Source: Helianthus annuus (lineage: Eukaryota > Streptophyta > Magnoliopsida > Asterales > Asteraceae). Taken from it: a stretch of 64,000 nt of DNA. Location of the stretch: positions 121,368,326 through 121,432,325 of the forward strand of contig NC_035433.2 of assembly GCF_002127325.2 (NCBI RefSeq). The letters run 5' to 3'. Below, one piece after another: positions 21,029 through 32,707 of the stretch. Position 1 is the first letter of the stretch, and each line of letters opens with the position of its first letter. The notes under the pieces are model-generated. The model saw nothing but the letters and a program-made list of their open reading frames with translations. It had not been told where the DNA came from and searched no databases. Position numbers and translations under genes: made by a program.

Positions 21029-24000
21029 TTATTCGTTGACCGTTTGAAGCGAGATTTCTTCCTCCTCATCCTCAATGAATCCTTGATAGAGTTTCAGCCG
21101 TTGGCCATTGACTTTGAATGGAATACCATTCCGAGATTTAATTTCTACTGCACCGTGAGGAAAAATATGGGTGATGGAAAAAGGTCCTGACCACCTAGAT
21201 TTTAGTTTACCCGGAAATAATCGAAGTCGTCAATTAAACAATAGAACTTGATCTCCCACTCGAAATTCATTAGGTTTAATGTGTTTGTCGTGTAAATTTT
21301 TCATTCTTTCCTTATAAATTTCAGAGTTAGAGTATGCATAATTCCTTAATTCCTCTAATTCATTTATTTGACAAAATCGATTTTTGCCTGCAAATTCTAA
21401 ATCCAAGTTTACATTTTTTATTGCCCAGTAGGCTTTGTGAGCTATTTCTACCAGCAAATGACAGCTTTTTCCAAAGACGAGCTTATATGGGGTTGTGCCT
21501 ATGGTTGTTTTATATGCAGTTCGAAAAGCCCATAAAGCATCATCTAATTTATCGGCCCATTCCTTTTTATTTAATCCTACGGTTTTTTCAAGTATTCGTT
21601 TTAAACCTCTATTAGTCACTTCGGCTTGTCTGTTTGTTTGAGGGTGATATGCTGTTGAGACCCGGTGATAGACCCCATATCTTGTTAAGATTTTTTCGAG
21701 TGGATGATTACAAAAATGGGTACCTCTATCACTTATTAATGCTTTAGGTGTTCCAAAACGAGAGAATATTTTTTTCAGAAATCTTACCACGACTCTTCCA
21801 TCATTTGCTGGAAGTGCCTCGGCCTCACCCCATTTAGACACGTAATCTACTGCCACAAGTATATATTTGTTTCCTTTTGATGACGGGAAAGGTCCCATAA
21901 AGTCGAGTCCCCACACATCAAAAATTTCACAAACGAGAATGCCATTTTGTGGCATTTCGTTTTTGGAAGAAATATTACCTGATCTTTGGCAAGCATCACA
22001 TGTCTTAACTAGACTTTGCGCGTCTTCGTAAATGGTAGGCCAATAAAATCCTGAATCAAATACCTTTCGTGCGGTACTAGCGGCACCATGATGTCCTCCG
22101 TATGGACCTTCATGACAATGGCGGAGAATTCTTCTCGCTTCACTACAATGTACGCACCTTCGGATGAGTTGGTCGGCACACATTTTGAAAAGATATGGAT
22201 CTTCCCAAAAGTAATGCTTCACATTAGCAAAGAATTTTTTTCTTTGGTAATGTGGCCATCCTTTGGCGACTATACCGCTAGCTAAGTAGTTAGCATAGTC
22301 GGCATACCATGGTTCTTCCTTGTATTCCACCATTTCTAGGGACTTCGTTGGGAATTTTTCGTTGATTTGCTCGTCCCTAGTTGCCTCTAAAGCCAGGTCT
22401 TCTAAGCGCGAAAGATGATCTGCAGTGGTGTTTTCTGCTCCTCTTTTGTCTTTGATTTCAATATCAAATTCTTGGAGGAGCAAAATCCACCTGATCAAAC
22501 GGGGTTTTGCGTCTTGTTTCTTGAAAAGGTATCGAATGGCTGCATGATCTGTATAGACTATTGTTTTAGAAAGAACAAGATAAGAACGAAATTTATCAAA
22601 AGCAAATACCACAGCTAGTAATTCTTTTTCAGTTGTTGTGTAATCTTCTTATGCATCGTTAAGTGTTTTACTAGTATAATAAATTGGGTGAAAATGCTTG
22701 TCTTTTCTTTGTCCCAAGACTGCTCCAACTGCAAAGTCGTTTGCATCACATATGATTTCGAAAGGAAATTTCCAATCAGGCGTTATCATGATAGGTGCAT
22801 TGACTAGCATTTCCTTGAGTGTTAGAAATGCTTGATTGCAATCCTTGTCAAAGATGAAAGGCGCATCTTTTTCAAGTAATTTTGTTAGAGGTCTTAAAAT
22901 TTTAGAAAAGTCCTTGATAAACCGCCTATAAAATCCGGCATGCCCTAAGAAACATCTGATTGCTCTAACGGAGGATGGTGGAGGCAATCCAGAAATAGTG
23001 TCTATTTTTGCTCGATCAACTTCCATTCCTTCGCTAGAGATCTTGTGACCGAGCACTATTCCCTCTGTTACCATGAAATGGCATTTTTCCCAGTCAAGGG
23101 CGAGGTTAGTTTCCTCACATCGGGATAGCATTCGTTCAAGGTTATCGAGGCATTGGTCATATGAATCTCCAAAGATAGAAAAGTCGTCCATGAAGACTTC
23201 CATTGTCTTTTCTATCATGTCATGGAAGATGGCCACCATGCAATGTTGGAATGTTGCGGGGGCATTACATAGACCAAATGGCATGCGTCGATAAGCAAAA
23301 GTTCCATAGGGACATGTGAAAGTTGTCTTTTCTTGGTCTTCGGGTGCTATCGGGATTTGAAAGTAACCTGAAAAACCATCCAAGAAACAATAAAATTTAT
23401 GACCGGATAATGTTCCTAATATTTGATCAATGAAGGGCAAAGGAAAGTGATCTTTCCTTGTTGCTTCATTTAATCATCTATAGTCTATACATACTCTCCA
23501 TCCTGTGACGGTTCTCGTTAGTATTAATTCATTCTTTTCATTTGTTACTACCGTCATACCTCCTTTCTTTGGAACTACTTGGACGGGACTTACCCAGGGA
23601 CTATCTGAGATAGGGTAGATAAGTTCGGCGTCAAGTAATTTGATGACTTCATTTTTAACCACTTCTTGCACATTTGGATTTACTCTACGTTGTGGCTGTA
23701 TTACCGATTTGTAGTCATCATTCATTAAAATTTTGTGCGTGCACATGGAAGGACTTATTCCTTTAATATCTACAAGCTTCCAAGCGATCGTTTTTTTATG
23801 TTTTTTCAAAAGTTTAATTAATTTTTCTTTTTCTAAACTACTTAATTTAGACGAAATAATTACAGGTGATTTACCATCTTTGTCTAGAAAAGCATATTCC
23901 AAACCTTTCAGAAGTTCTTTGAGCTCAGGGGGTGGGTCTTTAAGAGACTCCTTATTTTGTTGCTCATTTTGATCAAGAACTTTAAAAGTTTGTTCTATGG

Positions 24001-24727
24001 CGACCTCTTCTTCAACAAAGTGGTCAATCTATTCACTTGTATCGGGTGGCTCATCTTCATCTTCAATTAGGGGGTCATTGTTGCCAAAAGGATATTTCAT
24101 TGAGTGCTCAAGATCTATGCTCCTTTTGAATGCCCCTAGTTGAAGAGGTAGATTGTTGAACTTCTGGTTTTTCAAAGCTTCATGAGTTTTTACAAAAGGT
24201 CGTCACAACACTAGAGGAGCGTTATCGAGGAGGACAAAGTCGGTTGGGATTACCATTTGATTTGTTTGAACCAAGATATCCTCAAGTACACCGATTGATT
24301 TTATTACTTTCCGATCGGATAGAAAAATGGGTATTTGAAGTGGAGAAAAATCACTAATACTTAATTTTTCGAAAATGTAGTTAGGCATTATGTTAACACA
24401 AAGATCTTTATCAATGGTGATATTACTAATAAAGGAATTTTGAAAGAAACATGGAACCGGTGTAATGTTAATTTCAAAAGGGTCTTCTTTTATTAGCGAA
24501 GTTTGATCATTAGTTAACTTAACACTTACCATTTCTTCAATTTTAGTGTTAGTGTTTAACTCTTTTAAAAACTTAGCATGAGTGGGTACTAAACAATGAT
24601 TTTCAAAAGAAGGTGACAAGAGATTAATTTCTTCAAAATTAGACTCTTCTTGAATTTTAACGTTATTGTCCTCACCCCTTTCGTTGTTTAACTCATGCCT
24701 TGGTTTTTCACTTATTTGTTCTTTCAT
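21029..24727 (-). pseudogene. Athila pol: protease, RT, RNase H, integrase (stops)
   Basis: On the minus strand the order is protease-like (about 24500-24200, with the usual catalytic D(T/S)G not clear), RT (about 23600-22900, active site FMDD), RNase H (about 22800-22450, CDAND and YTDHAA motifs) and integrase (about 22300-21300): an HHCC-type zinc region ending CDACQRSG, then [15 protein letters not shown] and HPQTNRQAE carrying the D, D and E residues. Stops interrupt the frame near 24200 (in the LxRPF motif), 24028, 23470 (after CIDYR), 22646 and 21227. Some fit decay of CGA to TGA. The tail after 21227 keeps pol-like sequence to a TAA at 21029. Domain order and sequence fit Athila. Confidence 0.9.
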
Positions 24728-24823
24728 TTTTAACTCTTTAACTATCGTTTTTTTATTTAATTCTTCTCTTGTGCGGGACTCCTCTTTCCTTGCGCGAGAT
24801 TCTTTTATGTATCGCTCGATAGT

Positions 24824-25354
24824 TTAAAGTTTTTCTATTATCCTATCGGCTACTTCGGTGATAGAGAAAGGATCGGGATCCTCAAAGCTTGAATCGGGTT
24901 GTTCGATCCTTGGTTCCTCATAATACTCATATGAAGTAGATGGTTCATACCATTGTTCCTCATTGTAAGTATATGATGGATAAGGGTCGTAATTTTGTTC
25001 TTCATAGTACTCATATGAGGTGGGTTGTTCACGCCATGGTTCCTCATAATAAGAGTATGAAGGTGGTGGCTCATATCTTGATTCCTCAAAGTATGAGTAT
25101 GAAGGTTCATACCTTGGTTCATCAAAATATGAGTATGAGGGAGAAGGTTCATACCTTTGGTCTTCATAGGATGTGTATGAAGTCGATGGCTCGTACCTGG
25201 GCTCCTCATAATAGTTGTATGAATTGGATGGTTGAAATAAGTTACAATATTGTACCAAGTGTGGGTTTCCACAATTAGTGCAATAGTCTCCCCTATTATC
25301 ATCCTCCTCATAGGTGTAGTTGTAGCCTCCTGAGTATTGATCCATAAGAATCAC
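24824..25354 (-). pseudogene. Truncated Athila gag: CCHC knuckle plus Tyr/Pro/Glu repeats
   Basis: The frame starts shortly after the leader. Residues about 22-35 hold a knuckle CX2CX3HX4C (CTNCGNPHLVQYC), the short-spaced form usual in Athila gag. After it come about eight tandem degenerate repeats of 12-15 residues of type YEEPRYEPSPSYSY (residues about 45-150), then an acidic end. The large N-terminal gag domain expected before the knuckle is absent: only about 370 bp separate this frame from the primer site. The repeat region would be disordered. The frame is open, but as a gag it is incomplete. Confidence 0.65.
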
Positions 25355-25409
25355 TCAACAGACCACAACAGAGTCTCGGGACCAGAAAATAAAAATAAAG
25401 ACGGAAACA

Positions 25410-25622
25410 GAAGCTGGACACGACCCCGTGTTCAGTGGACACGGCCCCGTGTTCAGGGTCTATATCTGGGCGTTTTATTAAAGGTTACTGGTCTTGTTGA
25501 GCATGGGGGCGTGTTCAGTGAGCACGACCCCGTGTTCAAACTCTGTATCTGGGTGTTTTAAAAAAATATGCAGCACGGCCCCGTTTTCAGTGAACACGGC
25601 CCCGTGTTCAGGCTACTGTAAA
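25410..25622. repeat. Three paired dyad modules in the Athila leader
   Basis: Pairs start at 25416/25437, about 25499/25520 and about 25568/25589, each 21 bp apart, consensus GGACACGACCCCGTGTTCAGT. They lie between the primer site and gag. Confidence 0.85.
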
Positions 25623-25722
25623 TGCAAACTAAACTAAAATGCAGAAAAATGTGCGCGCGTTTGGAAAAAGTTTTGTAAAACTGATTAGACCGTCGATTTT
25701 AAGCTTTCTTAAAATCCTTGTG

Positions 25723-25740
25723 TCCCCGGCAACGGCGCCA
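25723..25740 (-). other. Primer binding site, tRNA-Asp type
   Basis: On the minus strand, a few bases after the 5' LTR, TGGCGCCGTTGCCGGGGA matches the complement of the 3' end of plant tRNA-Asp, the primer known for Athila elements. Confidence 0.85.
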
Positions 25741-25746
25741 AAAACT

Positions 25747-27424
25747 TGATGTGCGTTAGGTGTAATATAATTTAGATGTATATTTTGAGCCCTTTTTACA
25801 CTTTTTAGCCAAGTTTTAAATTTATAAACACGATATTCATTAACACTAAACACACATACGGGCAAGTGCACCCATCGTGGACGTAGTATAGTGTTGGTAA
25901 GATACCGAGGTCGTCCAAGGACACAAGAGCTTTTAGTACCGGTTTATCCTCAATGTCTAATCAACTCAAAATGTTAGAAAAAGATTTTTAAACTAGAAAA
26001 ACAAAACTAACTAAAATGCTGAAAAAGAAAATAAAAGTAAAAACAGATAGACAAGATGAATCACTTGGATCCGACTCGTGTGTAGTGTAACCTTTGATTA
26101 TTTTCGCACTTTTGCACTTGTTTAAGAGATTATCTTAGTTATTGTAGTAGGCCCCTCTTTTAAAGGTGACGTTACCCTCAACCCAGTAGTTTGAGTCAGC
26201 AAGGATACAATCTAAAGGGTCGGATTATTGAAAGATAATTAATTAAGTTATTAATGCATAATGTGGTAGGCCCCTCTTTTGAAGGCGACGTTACCCTCGA
26301 CTAAGTAGTCTGAGTCAGTAGGGATACAGTCCTAAGTAGTCGGGTTAAAGTTTTAATAGTAGTTTAACTTATGAGGGGATCAAAAAGTTTGGACCTCGCC
26401 ATCCAATACCGTTGGGTATTGAAGGAGGTCCTACTAAATTTGACCCAGGTCCTTTGCAGGATCTATACACTGAACAATGGCAAGACTCTTACCAAACCGT
26501 TCCCTTAACCCCCGACCAGGTAGCCAACATACCTCCATATAGACCGTGGAGATATGCATGGTGAAAATCTTTTATTTTATATAGATAGTAAAATAATGCC
26601 AAGACACCACGGACAAACGATAAGGAAGGATCACCTTCAACATAAGAAACTAGTAATTAAAGTCATTAATACAAAACCAATTAAAAAGTGCAAAAGATTA
26701 AAAATAAAAAGTATAAAACTAAACACATGTCTTCACCAAGTGATGTAAGAGACTTAGGCAAACATGGCCTTTGATTGTCAAGAACTCTTACGATCAATCT
26801 TGGATCCTGAGACGACTCACACACTCTATGATGGACAATGGATGATGGTGTTCTGATGGTGGTGGGTGGTGGGTGAAGTGTGAGAGAGGTGGTGTGCCAA
26901 GGGATGAGTTGCAAGAGCTTCAAGCACCCCTATTTATAGGCTGAACAGAAGCCTGGGCACGGCCCCGTGTCCACTGGGCACAACCCCGTGTCCATCCGAC
27001 TATCTCTCTTCATTAATTGCAATTCGTAATTTCATTAAATGCGTCTGAAACAGTTAACTACGCCCCCGTGTCTGCTGAGCACGGCCCCGTGGTGGCCAGT
27101 AGAAGCTTCCATCACATTGTCTTTTCTGCTGACACCTGGGCACGCCCCCGTGCTCACTGAGCACGGGGCGTGTTCAGTCTTCTGTCTTCTTGTTTTGCTT
27201 TGGGAAGATGCTGTCGGGAGGTCGGGCATGCCACATTTGTTCCTTTTCTTGTATTTATGTTAGATTTAGCTGTCTTTTTTGCTTCTTTTGTTCATTTGAG
27301 CTCATTTAATCCTGAAAATACAAAAGGAAGACAAAAGCACACTTTTTCCAACATTAGTACTAAAAAAAGGGTTAGTTTTATGCCACAATTGACGTAATTT
27401 ATATGTTGCATTTTGTGCACATCA
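25747..27424 (-). repeat. 5' LTR of Athila element
   Basis: TGATGTG...CACATCA, 1678 bp, with module clusters at about 26950-26995, 27059-27100 and 27139-27178. Compared with the other LTR it keeps a complete CACGGCCCCGTG at about 27079 where the other copy has lost bases. Confidence 0.92.
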
Positions 27425-27429
27425 ACGTC

Positions 27430-28132
27430 ACCCTCAAGAGCTCAAATCTTAGAGATTTCACGGTGAAAAGTGAGATTTCAAAGGAGAATCATGTAGAGAA
27501 TAACGTGTAGATCAAAGATGTACAAGAATCTAGTGTAAAACGTACCGAAATCACCGAGAAAAGGAAGAAAAGTAGGAGTGCGTGCGTCTTGGTCGAGTGA
27601 GGCTGTCACATCAGTGAGGATGATGTGACATGCCTATTTATAGTGTGAGGGGGAGGGAGTGAGGCGATGTGCACGGATCGGATGACACTTCGGTCGAATG
27701 GCCATCCGATCGGATTGCCATTCGGTCAATCCCATCCTTTCCGTGTTCACGTCTTTGATTCATTTTGCGAGTTAGATTTAGCGTTGCGTTGCGTATTGTT
27801 GGGTAATAGTATCACATAACTAGATTATATCATTAACACAAAAGTTTCCATAGTTTCCATAGTTTCCGCCAGTGACAAGACTCCAGTCCCTCGTTCAACC
27901 AAGTCTCAAGTTTCACGAGCCTCAAGAGTCAAGCACCAAAGTATCAAGAGTCAAGAATCTAGATTCCAAGCATCAAGAATCATAGCTTCCAAGTATCAAG
28001 TATCAAGAATCATAGCATTAAGAATCAAGTATCATAGCATAAGATTCACCAAGTATCAAAAGTATCAAGTATCAAATAGTATAGGGGCTAAAAGTGACAA
28101 TTAGCTAAAAGTCTAGGGACACAGGCGTTACA
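27430..28132 (-). repeat. Element B left LTR, fragment 3 (3' LTR end)
   Basis: Matches 50557-51249 with about 4% differences by eye and ends GGCGTTACA. It carries one cluster of ATCCGATCGG modules (about 27674-27725) that has one 16 bp unit fewer than the other LTR. Confidence 0.9.
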
Positions 28133-28169
28133 GTCTCCCATCCTTTAGGAGATTTCGTCCCCGAAATCT
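28133..28169 (-). other. Element B hairpin and polypurine tract
   Basis: On the minus strand AGATTTCG-GGGA-CGAAATCT (28150-28169) overlaps the pol stop codon TAG and is followed by CCTAAAGGATGGGAGAC and the LTR. Stem 8 bp, purine tetraloop. Confidence 0.75.
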
Positions 28170-31100
28170 AAGAAGAAGACTGCTTGAAGAGCTGCGGATA
28201 CTTGGCCTTCATCTCACTTTTCAGCTCCCAAGTGAACTCGGCGCCACGCTTTCCTTCCCATCGAACCTTGACTATGGGAATTTTGCTGCGCCTCAATCGC
28301 TTGATACCTTGATCCATTATTTCGACCGGTTTCTCCACAAAGTGTACAGCTTCATTTATTTGCAAGTCTTCAAGGGGAACCTGCAGTTCCTCCTCAGCTA
28401 GGAATTTACGTAGATTAGATATGTGGAAGACTGGATTTATGTTGTTTAGTTCTTGAGGCAGGTCGAGTCTGTACGCCACCTTGCCAATCCTTTCGAGTAC
28501 CGTGAAAGGACCCACATAGCGAGGAGCAAGCTTTCCTTTCTTACCAAAACAAACTACTCCCTTCCAGGGAGATACCTTGAGAAGAACTCGATCACCAACA
28601 TCAAATTCCAGAGGCTTACGCCTATTATCAGCATAGCTCTTTTGTCTCCTCCTAGCCTTGATCAAGTTATCACGGATCTGAAGAATCTTATCCGTTGTCT
28701 CTTGAATGATTTCAGCGCCAGTAAATTTTTTGTCACCAACCTCATGCCTGCCGAGAGGAGGTCGACACTTGCGACCATACAGAGCTTAGAAAGGAGCCAT
28801 CTGAATACTGGAATGATATATGTTGTTGTACGAGAACTCAATCAGTGGTAAATGTACATCCCAGTTACCACCAAGTCGATGACACAAGAACGGAGCATAT
28901 CCTATAGGGTTTGAATGGTACGCTCGGTCTTCCCATCCGTTTGAGGATGAAAGGGTGTGCTAAGATTCAAATGAGAACCCATAGCGGATTGAAAAGTTTG
29001 CCAAATACGCGAAGTAAAACGACCATCACGGTCTGAGAATATGTCAAGAGGTATGCCATGACGACATATGATCTCATCGGTATAGATTCGGGCAAGTTTC
29101 TCCACTTTATAATCTTCACGAATAGGAAGCAAGTGGGTTGATTTGGTCAAACGATCAACAATCACCCAGATACTATCGTGACTAGTAGGCGTACGGGGTA
29201 GTTTAGTAATAAAGTCCATAGCGATGCTATCCCATTTCCAAACAGGGATTTCGGGTTATTCTAAGAGTCCAGAAGGACGCTGATGTTCAGCCTTTACCTT
29301 TGTGCAAGTAAGGCATTTTGAAACATATATAGCAATGTCCTTCTTCATATCAGGCCACCAATAAGTCGTACGCAAATCATGGTACATCTTATCAGCGCTA
29401 GGATGAATTAACGAGACTTGTGAGTTTCGTTCATAATGAGCTCACGGAGGTTATCGCGATCTGGCACCCAGATGCAATTGAGATAGTATTGAAGACCATC
29501 AGACTTAGCTTCGAGTTGATCCACATTAACACCATGAATTTCCAAAAATAGATTCCCCTCATTAGCTGACGAATACTGAGCTTCACGAATACACGCATGG
29601 AGATCACTAGAGATACGAATAGCCTTAACATGAGTTTTACGACTAAGAGTGTCGACCACTACATTCGCCTTGCCAGGATGATAGCGAATTTCGCAGTCGT
29701 AGTCGTTAAGCAATTCCATCCAACGTCTCTATCGCATGTTCAGTTCTTTTTGGTCAAAGATGCGTTGAAGGCTCTTATGGTCAGTGAAAACCACACACTT
29801 AGTACCATACAGGTAGTGTCGCCAGATCTTTAATGCAAACACAACTGCACAAGCTCCAAATCATGTAGTTTTTCTCGTGTACCTTGAGATGGCGAGAGGC
29901 ATAAGCAATAACCTTGTCCCGCTGCATGAGCACACAGCCCAAGCCACGGTTCGAGGCATCACAATATACCACGAAGTCGTCATTCCCATCGGGTAGAGTA
30001 AGAACATGAGCGTTACACAAAAGGGTCTTAAGAGTCTGAAAAGATTCCTCTTGCTCGGGACCCCAAGCAAAAGGTTTCTCTTTTTTAGTCAACGAAGTGA
30101 GAGGAACAACAATCTTAGAAAAGTTCGAGATGAATCGGTTGTAATAACCCGCCAATCCTAGAAAGGAACGAATCTCAGATGCAGATTTTGGCGTACTCCA
30201 ATTCTTCACAACTTCGATTTTAGATGGGTCAACATGAATACCATGCTTACTAACGACATGACCAAGAAATTGCACATCATCAATCTAAAACTCACACTTA
30301 GAAAATTCTGCATACAAACGTTCACCACGTAAAAGTTCAAGCATCAAGCGTAAATGACGAGCATGATCAGCTTTAGACTTAGATTAAATGAGAATATCAT
30401 CAATAAAGACTATCACAAAACGATACAAATAGGGTTTACAAACACGATTCATGAGATCCATGAACACAGCGGGTGCGTTGGTCAATCCAAAAGGCATGAC
30501 CACGAACTCGTAGTGTCCATAACGAGTATGAAAAGCACTTTTGGGCACATCCTCCTCGAGAACACGAAGCTGATGATAACCAGAACGAAGGTCAATCTTT
30601 GAGAAACAGGAGGCGCCTTGCAGTTGGTCAAATAGATCGTCGATACGAGGTAGAGGGTAACGATTTTTAACGGTAAGCTTATTAAGTTCACGGTAATCGA
30701 TACACATACGAAACGAACCATATTTCTTCTTGACGAATAGTACGGGAGTACCCCACGGAGAGATACATGGACGAATGAATCCCTTGTCGAGCAGTTCTTG
30801 TAGTTGGCTGGATAATTCTTGCATCTCTGAAGGTGTAAGTCGATAAGGAGCCTTAGCGACAGGAGTCGCACCAGGTATGAGGTCAATACGAAAGTCAACG
30901 GATCTAGGAGGAGGATGATCAGGAAGATCTTCAGGAAAGACATCAGGGAAATCACACACCACTGGAGCGTCACTTATATTCTTCCCCTTGCCCTTTTGTT
31001 CCACCACGTGGGCCAAGAAGGCAAAGTTCTTTTACGTAAGCATCTGTTCGCCTGAGTGCATGACATTCATCTTAGTCCTTTTGAAGGTCGGTCTCCATAG

Positions 31101-31687
31101 ACATGCAAAATATCACCAGACGGTAGAGGTAGACGAATAAACTTCTCGTGATAAGCAATATCGGCATGATTCTTATGCAACCAATCCATGTCGATTATGA
31201 CATCAAAACTACCCAATTGCATGGGTATTAGATCAATAGTGAACACGTGGTCGTTAAGAATCAAGGAACAACCACAGAGAATAGAATCAACTAGAATAGA
31301 CTTCCCATCGGTAATCTCCACCGAAAACGACTTAGGTAACTTAGAGCGTGCACAGTTTAACAAAGATTCAAATTCCACAGACACAAAACTTCTATCGGCA
31401 CCAGTATCAAATAGAATCGAAGCGTAAAGGTTAATTACGAGAAACGTACCATTAACGACGTCATTGTCGTTACGTGCCTGATTAGCATTAAGATTGAACG
31501 CTCGTCCACGAGCGACTGGCTGTTGGTCCTGGTTCAGCTGAGGACACTGGTTACGAAGATGAGTGGTATCTCCACATCTGTAGCATGCACGAACAGCATT
31601 GACTGGCCTAGGATTCTGCTGAGGAGCTAGAAGAGCTGGTAGGGCTTGCTGAGCTGGGGCTTGCTGAGCTGGTTGAGCATGTTTAGC
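28168..31687 (-). pseudogene. Element B pol: protease, RT, RNase H, integrase, chromodomain-like end
   Basis: Minus-strand remains of a Tekay/Del-like pol. A second knuckle (CX2CX4HX4C, near 31570) and the protease motif ILFDTGADRSF (near 31400) precede RT (31016-30384) with FIDDILI at its end. There the frame hits a TAA, and a TAG replaces an expected Trp near 30285. RNase H starts near 29960 ([10 protein letters not shown]) and is frameshifted near 29880. Integrase remains run from about 29400 to 28670 with MDFITKLP and FSDRDGRF, and a frame break near 28900. The last frame (28665-28168) contains the [17 protein letters not shown]-type block and a C-terminal chromodomain-like segment. It is closely related to, but clearly diverged from, the intact pol of element C. 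Confidence 0.88.
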
Positions 31688-32707
31688 TTAACGACAGTAA
31701 GGAGTTGTGTGACCATAGCGATTGCAGTTGGTGCACAAACGACATGCAGAGTTAGCAGGATGATGAAAGCTGCAAGTTGTACACTTGGGGTAAGGCCCAG
31801 AGTACTGCTTCTTGACTTCTGGTGCAGTAGTGATTGGAACAGTAGCAGCAGGAGCAGGTTTAGTAACAGGGTTTGCAGCAGGAACAATAGCATTGCATCC
31901 TGAACCCTGAGACTTTCGCCTCTTGTTCTTGCTGCCACTTGGCTGTTGGGTAACTTGATGTGCAGACTTAGAGGGAGCAGGGTTAGCAAACTGCTTATCA
32001 CGAACATGGTTGTTGTTGAGACTAGCTGCAAGATGGTAGACTTCCTCAATAGTTTCAAGTTGAGCTACTTCAATAGAATCACGCATAGCATGAGGTAGAC
32101 CATTGATGTACTTGGTTATCATGCGTTTAGGGGTAGAAACCAAGTGAAGAACGATCAAGCTGAGCTGCTTTAAATGGGTAGTATAAGCCAGATTATCATT
32201 ACCAATCTGCTTCAAGTGCCAGAACTCTTCTTCGAGCTTCAATTGTTCATGGGGAGGGCAGAACTCAAGCATCATCAGTTCACGCACCTCGGCCCATGGA
32301 AGAGCATAGGCTTCTTCGTTCGAACGGATGTTTCTCTCATTTGACCACCACTCCAACGCTCTGCCTTGAAACATTCCCGTTGCACTCCTAGTCTTTAGAT
32401 GATCTGGGCACTCGCTGTTGATGAAGGTAACCTCGATGCTGTCAAACCACTCGAGCATTGCGGTCACCCCATCACTGCCCGTGAAAGGCTTAGGGTTGCA
32501 AGAGATGAAATGTTTGTAGTTGAACTTTGTAGGCTTTAGCTTCTCGGCCTTCGAGTCCACAGAGGATGGAGGAGTGTTTGATCCTTGGATCTCAGAGACG
32601 ATCTTTGGCACGACTCGAGCAATCTGGTCGGCCATGAAGGACATCATCTTTTTCTGAGACTTTTCCCTGGATCTCTTGAGAGTGCCGGACAGTTTACGAG
32701 AAGACAT
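31688..32707 (-). pseudogene. Element B gag, stopped after the first zinc knuckle
   Basis: 339 codons open from ATG at 32707. Residues about 65-240 match the retrotransposon gag family (FTGSDGVTAMLEWFDSIE, GRALEWW, FCPPHEQLKLEEEF). The end has CRLCTNCNRYGHTTPYC, a knuckle, then a TAA at 31685-31687; in the intact relative the frame continues into protease. Only the gag half is therefore open. Confidence 0.8.

Larger units (their letters stand above)
15522..27424 (-). mobile_element. Athila-type Ty3/Gypsy element
   Basis: Bounded by LTRs of 1653 and 1678 bp that begin and end TGATGTG...CACATCA, with the 5 bp duplication ACGTC at 15517-15521 and 27425-27429 and an empty ACGTC site in the B right LTR at 50552-50556. 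It reads on the minus strand: 5' LTR, tRNA-Asp-type primer site, truncated gag with a knuckle, protease/RT/RNase H/integrase, an extra ORF after integrase, polypurine tract, 3' LTR. The N-terminal gag domain is missing and pol has several stops, so it cannot replicate alone. Paired 21 bp GC-rich dyad modules are scattered in the LTRs and all non-coding intervals. Confidence 0.93.
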
